Under the pieces are notes generated by a model that was given only the letters and a program-made list of their open reading frames with translations, was not told where the DNA came from and did not search any database. A program made the position numbers and the translations under genes. This document shows, in pieces, positions 24,509 through 33,392 of a DNA stretch of 39,659 bases. The number at the start of each line of letters is the position of its first letter. Position 1 is the stretch's first letter. The DNA is from Acinetobacter baumannii. Its GTDB lineage: Bacteria; Pseudomonadota; Gammaproteobacteria; Pseudomonadales; Moraxellaceae. The stretch lies in contig NZ_JADVOP010000037.1 of NCBI RefSeq assembly GCF_016508585.1, positions 1-39,659 of the forward strand. The letters are read 5' to 3'.

Positions 24509-25513
24509 TCAGTGATAACCTTCATCTCCGATACGCACTTTGTCTCTAAACACCCAGTAAGAAAGCCCTGTATAAATCAAGATAATCGGGATTAAAATCA
24601 ATGCACCTATCAAGGCAAATAATTGACTGCTTTCAGGTGCTGCCGCATCCCAAATCGTAACCGATGGTGGGATGACATAAGGCCATAAACTGATGATAAA
24701 CCCGGTATACGCAAGGAATACCAAAGCCAGGGTATAGAGAAACGGACGAAGCTCACTGCGTGTTTTACATGCGCGCAAAATCAGAACCGTAAAGATCACC
24801 ACCAAAATCGGTACAGGACTAAAATACATCAATTGAGGCTGGCTAAACCAACGTGCGGCAATTTCGGGATGAGCCATAGGTGTATAAATGCTCACGGCGC
24901 CAAAAATGACCAATAATGCAATCACCAGCTTGGGCATAAGCTGATACATACGATGCTGTAAATCAAGTTCAGTTTTAAAAATCAGCCATCCACACCCCAA
25001 AGCGGCATAAAGTATCACTACGCCTATACCGGTGAAGGCAGTAAATGGAGTCAACCAATCCAATCCTCCACCCGCATACATATGATTCTCAACTTTAATT
25101 CCTTGAATATAGGCGCCTAGAATCATACCTTGGAAAAAACTGGCAAGAATTGAACCACCAATAAAGGCTTTATCCCATAAATGCTTGGTTCTATTGGCTT
25201 TAAAACGAAACTCAAAAGCCACACCACGGAAGATCAAAGCCACAACCATCAGGATAATAGGCATATAGAGTGCTGATAAAACTGTGGCATAGACCATTGG
25301 AAATGCAGCATATAAACCTGCACCACCCAACACCATCCATGTTTCATTGCCATCCCAGACAGGTGCAACAGTATTCATCATTACATCACGTTCTTGCTGA
25401 TCTTTAAAAAATGGAAACAGAATTCCAATTCCCAGATCAAAACCATCCAGTACCACATAAATAAATACGCCAATGGCAATAATGACAATCCAAATCAGAG
25501 ATAAATCAATCAT
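24509..25513 (-). CDS. cydB: Cytochrome bd oxidase subunit II
   Basis: 334 residues, shorter than E. coli CydB and typical of the CIO-type subunit. The opening LIWIVIIAIGVFIYVVLDGFDLGIGILF, the WDGNETWMVLGG motif and eight or so membrane helices identify it. With CydA it forms the quinol:oxygen oxidoreductase of the inner membrane, an oxidase with high oxygen affinity or cyanide resistance that does not pump protons. Its start overlaps the CydA stop by one base, and the tiny DUF2474 gene follows about 98 bases downstream. Confidence 0.95.
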   Translation of the reverse strand: MIDLSLIWIVIIAIGVFIYVVLDGFDLGIGILFPFFKDQQERDVMMNTVAPVWDGNETWMVLGGAGLYAAFPMVYATVLSALYMPIILMVVALIFRGVAFEFRFKANRTKHLWDKAFIGGSILASFFQGMILGAYIQGIKVENHMYAGGGLDWLTPFTAFTGIGVVILYAALGCGWLIFKTELDLQHRMYQLMPKLVIALLVIFGAVSIYTPMAHPEIAARWFSQPQLMYFSPVPILVVIFTVLILRACKTRSELRPFLYTLALVFLAYTGFIISLWPYVIPPSVTIWDAAAPESSQLFALIGALILIPIILIYTGLSYWVFRDKVRIGDEGYH

Positions 25514-26949
25514 TATTTACCCTCCTGTTCATTTGAATCAACACTTTCATCGACACTTGTCAGTGGTCGTTTAGATGCAAGAATTACAGCTTCTTCACTA
25601 TGCGCTGCACCTTCTGGTGTTGCGTGAATAAATTGCGGACCTTTATGCATCAGCTTCAGCATATAATAAATGCCTATTCCAAATACGATGCAGTAGACAA
25701 CCACAAAAATAATCAGGGTTAAACCGACTTGTTCAGCAGATACTGGGGATAAAGCATCTTTAGTACGCATCACGCCATAAACAACCCATGGCTGACGACC
25801 CACTTCTGTGGTAAACCAACCAGCCAGCAAAGCGATAAAACCTGATGGCCCCATCACAAAGGCAAACCGGTGCAGCCATCTGTTTTCATACAACTTACCG
25901 CCCTTGCGTAAAAATAAAGCAAATGCTGCAAGTAAAATCATCAGCATGCCTAAACCGACCATGATGCGGAAACTCCAAAATACGACGGTCGAATTAGGAC
26001 GATCTTCAGGGGCAAATTCTTTCAAGCCTTTCACTTCACCGTCCATGGTGTGGGTCATGATCAAACTACCCAAGTTAGGAATACCAATCGCATATTTGGT
26101 TTCTTCAGCCTGCATATCTGGAATCCCGAATAGATATAAAGGCATACCTTCCCCTTTATTGGTCTCCCAATGCCCTTCTATCGCAGCAAGTTTGGCAGGT
26201 TGATGCTTTAAGGTATTTAAACCATGGTTATCGCCAATCAGAACTTGTAACGGAGCAAGGATTAAAATCATCCACATCGCCATGGAAAATGAGGTTTTGA
26301 CCAAAGCATCGCGGCGACCTTTAAGTAAGTGCCACGCTGCTGTTGCAGCAACCAATAATGCAGACACAAGGAATGCCGCAGCTGCCATGTGCGCTAAACG
26401 GTATGGAAATGATGGATTAAATACGATGGCGAACCAGTCTTGAGGAACGATAATGCCATTTTCAATCGTAAAACCTTGAGGCGTTTGCATCCAACTGTTT
26501 GAAGACAGAATCCAAAACATTGAAATACATGTACCTACTGCGACCATTGCAGTTGCAAAAAAATGTGCCCGTGGACCAACACGCCCCCAGCCAAACAACA
26601 TAATTCCAAGAAAACCAGCTTCCAAGAAAAATGCACTGAGCACTTCATACGCCAATAATGGACCTGTTACAGAACCTGCAACACGTGAAAATTCACTCCA
26701 GTTGGTGCCAAATTGGTAGCTCATGACAACGCCTGATACAACGCCCATCCCAAAAGCCACGGCGAAAATTTTAACCCAAAATTTAAACAAATCTTGGTAA
26801 ACGGGATTTTTTGTCTTGAGCCAACGCCATTCCAGAACTGCCAAAAAACTTGCCAGTCCTATTGAAATTGCAGGAAAAATAATATGAAAAGACACTGTAA
26901 AGGCGAACTGTATGCGTGCCAATTCTAAAGCCGTTAATCCTAAAGTCAT
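25513..26949 (-). CDS. cydA: Cytochrome bd oxidase subunit I
   Basis: 478 residues. The haem b595 ligand region HIIFP (His22) starts the first helix, the conserved GRQPW lies in a Q-loop segment GWFTTEVGRQPWVVYGV, and MSYQFGTNW is present. The total is shorter than E. coli CydA (522), consistent with the short Q-loop, CIO-like class. It oxidises ubiquinol and carries haems b558, b595 and d. AAGGTG five bases before its ATG lies inside the end of the preceding small ORF, with which it shares an ATGA overlap. Confidence 0.95.
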   Translation of the reverse strand: MTLGLTALELARIQFAFTVSFHIIFPAISIGLASFLAVLEWRWLKTKNPVYQDLFKFWVKIFAVAFGMGVVSGVVMSYQFGTNWSEFSRVAGSVTGPLLAYEVLSAFFLEAGFLGIMLFGWGRVGPRAHFFATAMVAVGTCISMFWILSSNSWMQTPQGFTIENGIIVPQDWFAIVFNPSFPYRLAHMAAAAFLVSALLVAATAAWHLLKGRRDALVKTSFSMAMWMILILAPLQVLIGDNHGLNTLKHQPAKLAAIEGHWETNKGEGMPLYLFGIPDMQAEETKYAIGIPNLGSLIMTHTMDGEVKGLKEFAPEDRPNSTVVFWSFRIMVGLGMLMILLAAFALFLRKGGKLYENRWLHRFAFVMGPSGFIALLAGWFTTEVGRQPWVVYGVMRTKDALSPVSAEQVGLTLIIFVVVYCIVFGIGIYYMLKLMHKGPQFIHATPEGAAHSEEAVILASKRPLTSVDESVDSNEQEGK

Positions 26950-27140
26950 GACATCACCTTATACATCGATAAAGGTTGAGTTTTGAATGCATCTCGCAAT
27001 ATTTTTTGTTTTGCCAGATCAGCATACGCCTGAAATTTATTCACAGTCTGTTGCTTTATGTTTTCATTTTGAACGGATAACCCTAAAAATTGCATGCAAG
27101 GGTCTGTTTCCTGCCATTTAAGGAAAACTGAATTTATCAT
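26946..27140 (-). CDS. Small protein coupled to cydA
   Basis: 64 residues if translation begins at ATG 27140; an in-frame ATG exists 13 codons upstream. The stop overlaps the cydA start (ATGA), implying translational coupling. The product starts MINSVFLKWQETDPCMQF, with a lone Cys, and continues as a polar helical sequence (NKFQAYADLAKQKILRDAF). No membrane segment or known family. It may be a leader or accessory factor of the oxidase, or simply a conserved upstream ORF. The Shine-Dalgarno signal is weak. Confidence 0.55.
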   Translation of the reverse strand: MINSVFLKWQETDPCMQFLGLSVQNENIKQQTVNKFQAYADLAKQKILRDAFKTQPLSMYKVMS

Positions 27141-27230
27141 GGTGATTCTCAACATCAAAGATTCTAAATAGCATGTCATTGTTTTACATGTCTAAAGTTG
27201 ACACATGGAAGCAATGAATACATGAATGTG

Positions 27231-27668
27231 TTATGCAGAGAGAGTTGGTGGGGCTCGCCCCTGAGGAATGAGAAATAAACGCTGTAATTCAAAATAGACG
27301 TGCTGGAAGGCTTCCACATAAGCCAATAAGCGTATTTGGATACGCACCAATATTTCTTTTACGCCAATTTCAGGTGGCATCACTAAATTGCCATAAACCA
27401 CACAATACTGGCATTGATGGTTCAGATCATGATGATCATGATCTGAAGATGCTGCCTGTTGTGTTTGGTCCAGATGTAAATAGTGATGAATAAAGCTAGA
27501 GTCTTGCTCGTGATGACTGTGCGCATGTGTTGGACGTAACAAAGATTGAGTGATGTCTTCACAGACCGGAGCAATTTGATATTGCTCAGGCAAAAGCGGC
27601 TGTAAAAAAACCGCAAGCTGTAAAAATACTGTTGCAAATGCCAGCAACAAACCACTGCGTCTTAACAC
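27231..27668 (-). CDS. DUF2946-like protein
   Basis: 145 residues. An N-terminal hydrophobic segment (LLLAFATVFLQLAVFLQPL) is followed by a His-rich linker (HAHSHHEQD, HDHHD), a CQYC motif and a C-terminal PQGRAPP tail, the arrangement of DUF2946 proteins. These are exported or membrane-anchored small proteins often found near copper genes. The His and Cys clusters suggest metal binding. No copper gene adjoins it here. It lies 51 bases upstream of the cyd small protein, possibly an independent unit. Confidence 0.75.
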   Translation of the reverse strand: MLRRSGLLLAFATVFLQLAVFLQPLLPEQYQIAPVCEDITQSLLRPTHAHSHHEQDSSFIHHYLHLDQTQQAASSDHDHHDLNHQCQYCVVYGNLVMPPEIGVKEILVRIQIRLLAYVEAFQHVYFELQRLFLIPQGRAPPTLSA

Positions 27669-27961
27669 AATTGATTGCTCATATTGAGAGAGATACGGAA
27701 AAGGAAAATGCTACTTGACTCGGTCATTCTTAACCTGTGGTCAATAATGACTGAATAAAAACCAAGCACATTACTCAACTTTTCTTATATTACTATAGTA
27801 CATTTATTTTATTATTCAAAGTCTCTTTAGCACTATTTCAGCAATACTTTGCACTTTTTTTCATTTAGATTTTCTATATAAATCATCACTCAAATAGATA
27901 CATTGATCAATTTTCAATCCATTCCAGACAAATGATCACTAGAGGTGCTGAACAGCGGATT

Positions 27962-28939
27962 CTAGCAACGGCTAAAACGGCGACGATACTCCAATGGAGT
28001 CAATCCTGTCTTCTTTCTAAATAATCGTCGAAATGAACTTGGATCAAGATAACCTACACTCTGCATAATCATATCAATGGATTGTTCGGTTTCCTCTAAA
28101 CGCTTTTGAGCGGCTTCAATGCGAATTGCCTGAATATAACTGTTCGGTGGTAGGCCTAAAGCTGCTTTAAAGCGGCGAATCAATGTCCTCAAAGTCACAT
28201 TAAATTGCTGTGCTAAAAAAGCAATACTAATCTGCTCTGAAAAATTAGCGTCTATCCATTGTTGTATGCGTTGCACCAACTCATCATGATGGTGATGAGA
28301 AATCCGAAGAATTGAATACGACAACTGACTACTGCGGCGATAATCAATCACAAAAGACTTCGCTGTTTGAAGCGCGATTTCAAAACCATAAAAATGTTCA
28401 ATCAGATGCAGTCCGATATCGAACCACGCCAGTCCCCCACCGGCACAATAGATATGTTCAGCACGAGTAATCAATTGCTCGGTCTTTAAATTAACATTTG
28501 GATAACAGCGCTCAAATAGGTCTTTAAACCCCCAATGCGTTGTGGCTAGCCGATGATCTAGAATTCCGGCCTCTGCTAAGAAAAAATTACCTGTACACAT
28601 GCCAACAATCTTCCACTGCTGTCGATCTGCATATCGAATAAAATCAATTACTCCCTGCTGTTGGCGAATGACCTGTTCAATAGCAGCACCAATCGTCGGA
28701 ACAATAATCACATCCGTGCTTTGAATCGCATGAAAGGCAATATCCGTCTGAATCCGTATACCATTTATACATTGAATGGCGTTTCCATCCAAACTGGCGA
28801 TTTGGACTTGAAATAGACGCTGAACATCTTGGTTTTGAATACGATTCCAACTGGCACCTGTCATTGAAAATAAATCAACAATACAGGTTAAAGCTGAAGC
28901 CAAAGCACCATCAAATCCAACCACGGTGATTTTAATCAT
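27962..28939 (-). CDS. GlxA-family AraC-type regulator
   Basis: 325 residues. An N-terminal DJ-1/PfpI-like domain (about 1-180, with a Cys in GMCTGNFFLAEAG, Cys115) is joined to a C-terminal AraC helix-turn-helix pair, ending with SFRRLFRKKTGLTPLEYRRRF. Such regulators respond to amine or carnitine-type metabolites. It is divergent from a large acyl-CoA dehydrogenase gene, with a 127-base spacer that holds a tandem direct repeat. It is likely the regulator of that dehydrogenase and of itself. Confidence 0.92.
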   Translation of the reverse strand: MIKITVVGFDGALASALTCIVDLFSMTGASWNRIQNQDVQRLFQVQIASLDGNAIQCINGIRIQTDIAFHAIQSTDVIIVPTIGAAIEQVIRQQQGVIDFIRYADRQQWKIVGMCTGNFFLAEAGILDHRLATTHWGFKDLFERCYPNVNLKTEQLITRAEHIYCAGGGLAWFDIGLHLIEHFYGFEIALQTAKSFVIDYRRSSQLSYSILRISHHHHDELVQRIQQWIDANFSEQISIAFLAQQFNVTLRTLIRRFKAALGLPPNSYIQAIRIEAAQKRLEETEQSIDMIMQSVGYLDPSSFRRLFRKKTGLTPLEYRRRFSRC

Positions 28940-28965
28940 GTCTTAAAAATGCGGTGACGACAATA

Positions 28966-28995
28966 ATGTCATTTATAGCACTGTTGATGTCATTT
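28966..28995. promoter_or_regulatory. Tandem repeat, probable AraC-type operator
   Basis: ATGTCATTT occurs at 28966 and again at 28987, exactly 21 bases apart, that is two helical turns. The second copy is also part of the inverted repeat TGTCATTTCTGACA. It lies between the GlxA-type regulator and the divergent dehydrogenase. Confidence 0.5.
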
Positions 28996-29066
28996 CTGAC
29001 AAGTCTTATGTTTACTTTTTTTGATTAAGCTCAATTCAGAATAAAACGATTTAAAAAGGAATTTTT

Positions 29067-30854
29067 ATGTCTAAACTGATTCATACCAAAGATCTCAATT
29101 TTTTGCTCTATCAGGTTTTTGATGCAGAGAAATTGACAGAATTAAATCGATACAAAGAGCATGATAAAACGACATTTGACAGCGTTTTGAATATTGCTCA
29201 AGGCATAGCAACAGATTATTTTGCACCACATTATGCTAAAGCGGACCAAAATGAACCTATTTTTGATGGTACACGTGTAACGACTATTCCAGAAATTAAA
29301 ACAGCATGGCAGCAATATGCTGCTTCTGGTTTATTGTCTGCACAGCATGATTATGAACTGGGTGGAATGCAGCTTCCTACTTTAATACATATGGCGTGTC
29401 ATGCATTTTTTATGTCTGCCAACCCCTCTACAGCAGCATATCCGTTTCTCACTGCTGCGGCTGTAAACCTGATTCAAGCCTTTGCTGCACCTCTGTACAA
29501 GCAAACCTTTCTAGCGGCAATGCTTGATGGTCGATTTGCTGGAACAATGGCGCTCACAGAGCCAGATGTCGGTTCTTCTTTGGGGGATTTAACCACGAAA
29601 GCCACGCCACAAGCAGATGGCAGCTATCTCATCAAAGGTCAGAAAATGTTTATTTCTGGTGGAGATCAAGATATTACTGAAAATATTGTGCATTTGGTTT
29701 TAGCAAGAATTCAAGGTGCGCCGCAAGGTGTAAAAGGAATTTCGCTGTTTATTGTACCCAAGTTTAAAACGCTTTTAGATGGTTCTGTAGCGGAATCAAA
29801 TGATGTCCATTTAAGTGGTTTATTACATAAAATGGGCTATAGAGGAACAACTTCGACTGTACTTAGTTTTGGTGAAAATGATCAATGCCAAGGTTTTCTT
29901 ATTGGAAAAGCCGGTGATGGCTTAAAATACATGTTCAAAATGATGAATGAAGCACGTGTTGGTATGGGGCTAGGCGCAGCGATGATCGGATATCGTGGCT
30001 ATTTAGAGTCTTTAGACTACGCAAAAACCCGACCTCAAGGTCGACTGATTGAAGAAAAAGATCCATTCAGTAAACCTGTCAATATTATTGAGCACAGTGA
30101 TGTGAAGCGAATGTTATTGGCACAAAAATCTTATGTAGAAGGCGCATTGGCTTTATGCTTATTTGCCGCACGATTAATTGATGAACATCAGGCAGCTGAC
30201 AATACCGACAGCGCTGTTCTTCTAGACTTAATTACACCAGTAGTGAAGTCATTTCCCTCCGCTTATGGTCCCAAAGCCAATGATTTAGCAATACAAGTAC
30301 TTGGAGGTGCAGGTTATACAAAAGACTATCCTGTAGAGCAATGTTACCGCGATAATCGTCTAAATCCGATTCATGAAGGCACCCATGGCATTCAATCCTT
30401 GGATTTATTGGGGCGTAAATTATGGCAACATGATCAACAAGGCTTAAAATTACTGCTGCAGCGTTTTAATCAAACCCTAGATGAAGTCAATGATGATACT
30501 TCCCGAAAAATTGCCAATATATTCTGTAAACATTTAGCCACCATTGAAAAAACCACCAATATACTTGGCTCAGCACTTAAACAAGGCAAAACCAAAGAAG
30601 TACTTGCCAACTCAGCACTTTATCTCGACATGTTCGGAAAGGTATTGGTTGCATGGTTATGGCTGGAGATGGTCAATAAAGCACTAAAAGCTTTCAAAGA
30701 TTCAACGCATCAAGAGGATATAAATTTTTTAGCAGGAAAAATTCAAGCAGCACGTTATTTTATGACGTGGGAACTTCCTGAAATCGAACATCAAGCCAAA
30801 CGCTTGATCAGCTTTGATGATACCTGCTCAATGATGCAAAAAGACTGGTTTTAA
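29067..30854 (+). CDS. Large acyl-CoA dehydrogenase with C-terminal extension
   Basis: 595 residues, longer than the usual 380-400 because of an extra C-terminal helical domain, as in DmdC-type (3-methylmercaptopropionyl-CoA) dehydrogenases. The FAD region MALTEPDVGSSLGDL, the middle motif MISGG-like KGQKMFISGGDQD, and the core catalytic-region VQVLGGAGYTKDYPVEQ-type sequence (IQVLGGAGYTKD) with HEGTHGIQSLDL are intact; HEGTHGIQ holds the catalytic Glu. It should oxidise an acyl-CoA of unknown chain type. AAAAGGAATT precedes the ATG. It is divergent from the GlxA-type regulator and ends at a clear terminator. Confidence 0.9.
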   Translation: MSKLIHTKDLNFLLYQVFDAEKLTELNRYKEHDKTTFDSVLNIAQGIATDYFAPHYAKADQNEPIFDGTRVTTIPEIKTAWQQYAASGLLSAQHDYELGGMQLPTLIHMACHAFFMSANPSTAAYPFLTAAAVNLIQAFAAPLYKQTFLAAMLDGRFAGTMALTEPDVGSSLGDLTTKATPQADGSYLIKGQKMFISGGDQDITENIVHLVLARIQGAPQGVKGISLFIVPKFKTLLDGSVAESNDVHLSGLLHKMGYRGTTSTVLSFGENDQCQGFLIGKAGDGLKYMFKMMNEARVGMGLGAAMIGYRGYLESLDYAKTRPQGRLIEEKDPFSKPVNIIEHSDVKRMLLAQKSYVEGALALCLFAARLIDEHQAADNTDSAVLLDLITPVVKSFPSAYGPKANDLAIQVLGGAGYTKDYPVEQCYRDNRLNPIHEGTHGIQSLDLLGRKLWQHDQQGLKLLLQRFNQTLDEVNDDTSRKIANIFCKHLATIEKTTNILGSALKQGKTKEVLANSALYLDMFGKVLVAWLWLEMVNKALKAFKDSTHQEDINFLAGKIQAARYFMTWELPEIEHQAKRLISFDDTCSMMQKDWF

Positions 30855-30873
30855 ATTCTGAAAAAAATCCATG

Positions 30874-30907
30874 AAAGCACCTTAACGGACCTGTCAAGGT
30901 GCTTTTT
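30874..30907. terminator. Terminator after the large acyl-CoA dehydrogenase
   Basis: Ten-base stem AAAGCACCTT/AAGGTGCTTT with a 12-base loop and a five-T tract, between the convergent dehydrogenase and nitroreductase genes. Confidence 0.8.
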
Positions 30908-30922
30908 AAATATCCATCTAAG

Positions 30923-31525
30923 TCATTTAAAAACTTTAAAACGTACGGCATCATCCATATAAGTTTTTTCTGATGCATCAGCTTCAATTGAACCAAACAC
31001 CAACTGTGCACGAAGTTTCCAGTTTTCAGGGATATCCCATTCAGCATGAACCTGTTCATCGACAATAGGATTATAGTGCTGTAAAGAAGCACCTATACCA
31101 TCACTATTTAAAGCGGTCCATGTTGCAAACTGCGCAATGGCAGTAGAATGCTCAGCCCATACCGGAAAGTTATCGGCATACGAAGGAAACTGCGCTTGTA
31201 AACCTTTCACCACATCTTGGTCTTCAAAGAATAAAACTGTTCCAAATCCTGCAATGAAACTATCCATTTTCGATTCAGTTTTTAAAGCACTGGCTTCATC
31301 CTTAGCATAAGCTTTAAGTTGGGTTTTGACAAAATTCCAAAATTTTTCATGTTCAGCATTGAACAAAATCACTGCTCGAGAAGATTGTGAGTTAAAAGAT
31401 GAAGGACTTTGCTTGATTGCTTGTTGAATGAGATCAGAAAGATATTCGGGAGATTGATGGACATGACGTCCAATTGCATAAATAGTACGGCGTTTATGAA
31501 TTAAATCTAAAAAAACATTCGACAT
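30923..31525 (-). CDS. Nitroreductase-family protein
   Basis: 200 residues of the FMN-dependent nitroreductase fold, of the short, fungal Frm2-like type. Characteristic features are the opening HKRRTIYAIG, then QSPSSFNSQSSRAVILF and the later GIGASLQHYNP. Family members reduce nitro groups or quinones with NAD(P)H; some act in lipid or oxidative-stress signalling. It is a single gene on the minus strand, convergent with the acyl-CoA dehydrogenase. Confidence 0.85.
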   Translation of the reverse strand: MSNVFLDLIHKRRTIYAIGRHVHQSPEYLSDLIQQAIKQSPSSFNSQSSRAVILFNAEHEKFWNFVKTQLKAYAKDEASALKTESKMDSFIAGFGTVLFFEDQDVVKGLQAQFPSYADNFPVWAEHSTAIAQFATWTALNSDGIGASLQHYNPIVDEQVHAEWDIPENWKLRAQLVFGSIEADASEKTYMDDAVRFKVFK

Positions 31526-31686
31526 GACTTAAAATCCTTGGATATATCCTCGGGAAAATCCGAAAACACGAGAAAAATTATGAAGATATTTTAAAAAATC
31601 ATTAATTTCAATGAATTGATAAAATCTAAAGTATTACAACATAAATAAGCTGTGCATGAATATCTGATTTCAATATAAGCTTTGAA

Positions 31687-31797
31687 TTAAAACAAATCAT
31701 CAACATGCAGTACTCTTGGATCGAATGCCAATGTTTTATCAGTCAATGAATTTAATTGTTTCAGAACAGCATGTTTGTTATTTACACAATTTTTCAT
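31687..31797 (-). CDS. Possible 36-residue ORF
   Basis: Begins MKNCVNNKHAVLKQ and ends LHVDDLF. The composition is protein-like, but no convincing Shine-Dalgarno site precedes it and I know no relative. It may be a fragment of a longer lost gene or a chance ORF. Confidence 0.25.
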   Translation of the reverse strand: MKNCVNNKHAVLKQLNSLTDKTLAFDPRVLHVDDLF

Positions 31798-31901
31798 GGT
31801 AAATACATATAAGTAGCGTATTTTTAAGTGGTGTCTCTACAACATTCTGCAATCAAGGCTTGTCAGCTTTTAAACTGTTTAAAAAAATCAATGAGTTATA
31901 A

Positions 31902-31973
31902 ATGAAAGTCTTAAATTTAATGGGTCTTCTCTGTGCAATCTTTATTTTACTTTTTACAATCTATTCATTATAG
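31902..31973 (+). CDS. Possible 23-residue membrane peptide
   Basis: The ORF encodes MKVLNLMGLLCAIFILLF followed by TIYSL and a stop. A Lys after the start and one long hydrophobic helix match known bacterial single-helix small membrane proteins. TGAG lies seven bases upstream. No annotated family is recognised. It is flanked by AT-rich sequence. Confidence 0.35.
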   Translation: MKVLNLMGLLCAIFILLFTIYSL

Positions 31974-32025
31974 CAGTTCAATCATAGCAAGCCACTGAAA
32001 TAACGTCATTATAAGTTCAACAAGA

Positions 32026-32045
32026 ACAGGGCTGACTGCCCTTGT
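32026..32045 (-). terminator. Hairpin downstream of the 163-residue hypothetical gene
   Basis: ACAGGGC pairs with GCCCTTGT with one bulged base around loop TGACT. On the minus strand TGTTCTTGTT follows. It lies about 28 bases past the stop of the minus-strand gene. Confidence 0.45.
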
Positions 32046-32072
32046 GAACACTGATGCTGTTTCGACATTTAA

Positions 32073-32564
32073 TTAAAAATGTGCATTTAATACCTTTGCA
32101 GAAACTGTATTTTTCCAAAGCTCACGTAATGTCGGCAAATAGAATTTTTCACCCAGATCAACCAACTCTGCGTCAATCAAGGCATGTATTTCATGCATAA
32201 ATAAATAATCTAATTCGACTGTAGATAATTGCTGTTGCTGTTTGGCAAATTCTTTACGCTTGACTTGTGCCTGTTTCAACAGTTGATCTGCAAAATCTTT
32301 GGTTTTATATTGACTGATCGCTTGTAAACGCAGTTCGATTACTCCCCAACCTGTCAATAGTTTTTTGAAGGTTTCAAAGTCATCACTGGTCGATTCCCAT
32401 GTCATTTTTTCTAGATCTTCATCTTCAGGAAGTACAGGAAGTAAGATTTCCATTACACTTGGAAAAATCTTTTTGAAATTTAAAATAAATTTAACAGGAT
32501 GTTCACCAGGATAATCTTTAAACTGAACATGCTTCTGGACATCTGTTAAATAAATAGACAACAT
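32073..32564 (-). CDS. Hypothetical cytoplasmic protein
   Basis: 163 residues I do not recognise. It has no signal peptide or membrane segment. The middle is acidic (PEDEDLEKMTWES), followed by a long predicted helix rich in Gln and Lys (DFADQLLKQAQVKRKEFAKQQQQL) that may form a coiled coil. A His-Glu pair occurs in FMHEIHALID, but the spacing does not make a standard metalloprotease motif. It stands alone and ends before a weak hairpin. Confidence 0.7.
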   Translation of the reverse strand: MLSIYLTDVQKHVQFKDYPGEHPVKFILNFKKIFPSVMEILLPVLPEDEDLEKMTWESTSDDFETFKKLLTGWGVIELRLQAISQYKTKDFADQLLKQAQVKRKEFAKQQQQLSTVELDYLFMHEIHALIDAELVDLGEKFYLPTLRELWKNTVSAKVLNAHF

Positions 32565-32903
32565 TAAAAAATCCTTAGTTAAGACGCTGTTTCAATTCAA
32601 TTATTTATAAAAATACAAATAAGTAAAAAACAGCAAAAAATGCATTCTAGCAATTATAACAGCATATTCAATTCTAATTTAAGTAGAAAAAACTATTTCA
32701 GCTACTCTATAGGATTTAGAATCACGGTTTATTTTTAATCCCACCACATGCTCGCGCTAAAAATCGATCGGTTTGAACCCGCTCTTTCAAAAGCATGTTC
32801 CATGACAATTTAAGGAACTCTTCAAAAATCTTTTTCTCAATTAAAAATGCCTCTCTTCAGCTCAAGCAAAATATATTAAAATTTCACATAAAACATCAAT
32901 TAT
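32565..32903. other. 339-base gap with a short coding remnant
   Basis: No complete gene. The minus strand from 32856 to 32722 has protein-like composition without a start codon (separate entry). The rest is AT-rich. Confidence 0.5.
32722..32856 (-). pseudogene. Possible 3' remnant of a coding sequence
   Basis: An open frame of 44 codons with no good start, bounded by TGA upstream. It reads FEEFLKLSWNMLLKERVQTD and then RFLARACGGIKNKP, with amphipathic, protein-like composition. It could be the 3' end of a decayed gene or a start-less coincidence. No family is recognised. Confidence 0.3.
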
Positions 32904-33368
32904 CTATAAGCATTCCCTATAATTTACTGTAAAGCTTTTTAAAAAATCACCTTCTGCATTGTTTATTTGATAAATAAAATTACCGCCTGTAGTTTTTTTA
33001 AAAACTTCTGACTCTAGTAAGTCATCTTTTTTACATATATTTTGTTTAATCAAACGCTGATATTTTTGTTGATCAAATTTTTTTGTTAAATCTTCTATGG
33101 ACTTGATATCTTTCAAATCTGACTCAATCCATAATCCATTGCTAATCAGCATAATTCTGGAAACGATAAAGTCACGATCTGATTGATTCGTGGGAATGTT
33201 CTTAAAATTATGATTGATTGCTTTGACCAACTCATTATATAACTTGAGATTAACGATATTGAACTGCTCATCTACTGCTCCACTTTGCAAAAAAGGTTGA
33301 TCTAATGGGCTCTGAGCTTTTAATTCAGCACTCATCAATAGCGCTGCCAAGAAAAATAGATAATACAT
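32904..33368 (-). CDS. Exported hypothetical protein
   Basis: 154 residues. An N-terminal signal peptide (MYYLFFLAALLMSAELKAQ) precedes a polar domain with helix-forming patterns and two Cys (ICKKD and the penultimate Cys of RECL) that may form a disulfide. No motif I can name. It is likely periplasmic and of unknown function. Transcribed on the minus strand from a region that also holds a putative plus-strand small transcript. Confidence 0.7.
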   Translation of the reverse strand: MYYLFFLAALLMSAELKAQSPLDQPFLQSGAVDEQFNIVNLKLYNELVKAINHNFKNIPTNQSDRDFIVSRIMLISNGLWIESDLKDIKSIEDLTKKFDQQKYQRLIKQNICKKDDLLESEVFKKTTGGNFIYQINNAEGDFLKSFTVNYRECL

Positions 33369-33392
33369 TGTTTATTCTCATTATTTAAGTCA

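Larger units (their letters stand above)
31526..32072. other. 547-base AT-rich gap with two tiny ORFs
   Basis: No conventional gene. It holds a 36-codon minus ORF (31687-31797), a 23-codon plus ORF encoding a hydrophobic peptide (31902-31973) and a terminator-like hairpin near 32026-32045. Confidence 0.5.

Noticed and set aside
24328..24525. 65-codon minus-strand ORF between the terminator and cydB
   Set aside because: It overlaps both the cydB end and the better-supported DUF2474 frame; its sequence has no family character.
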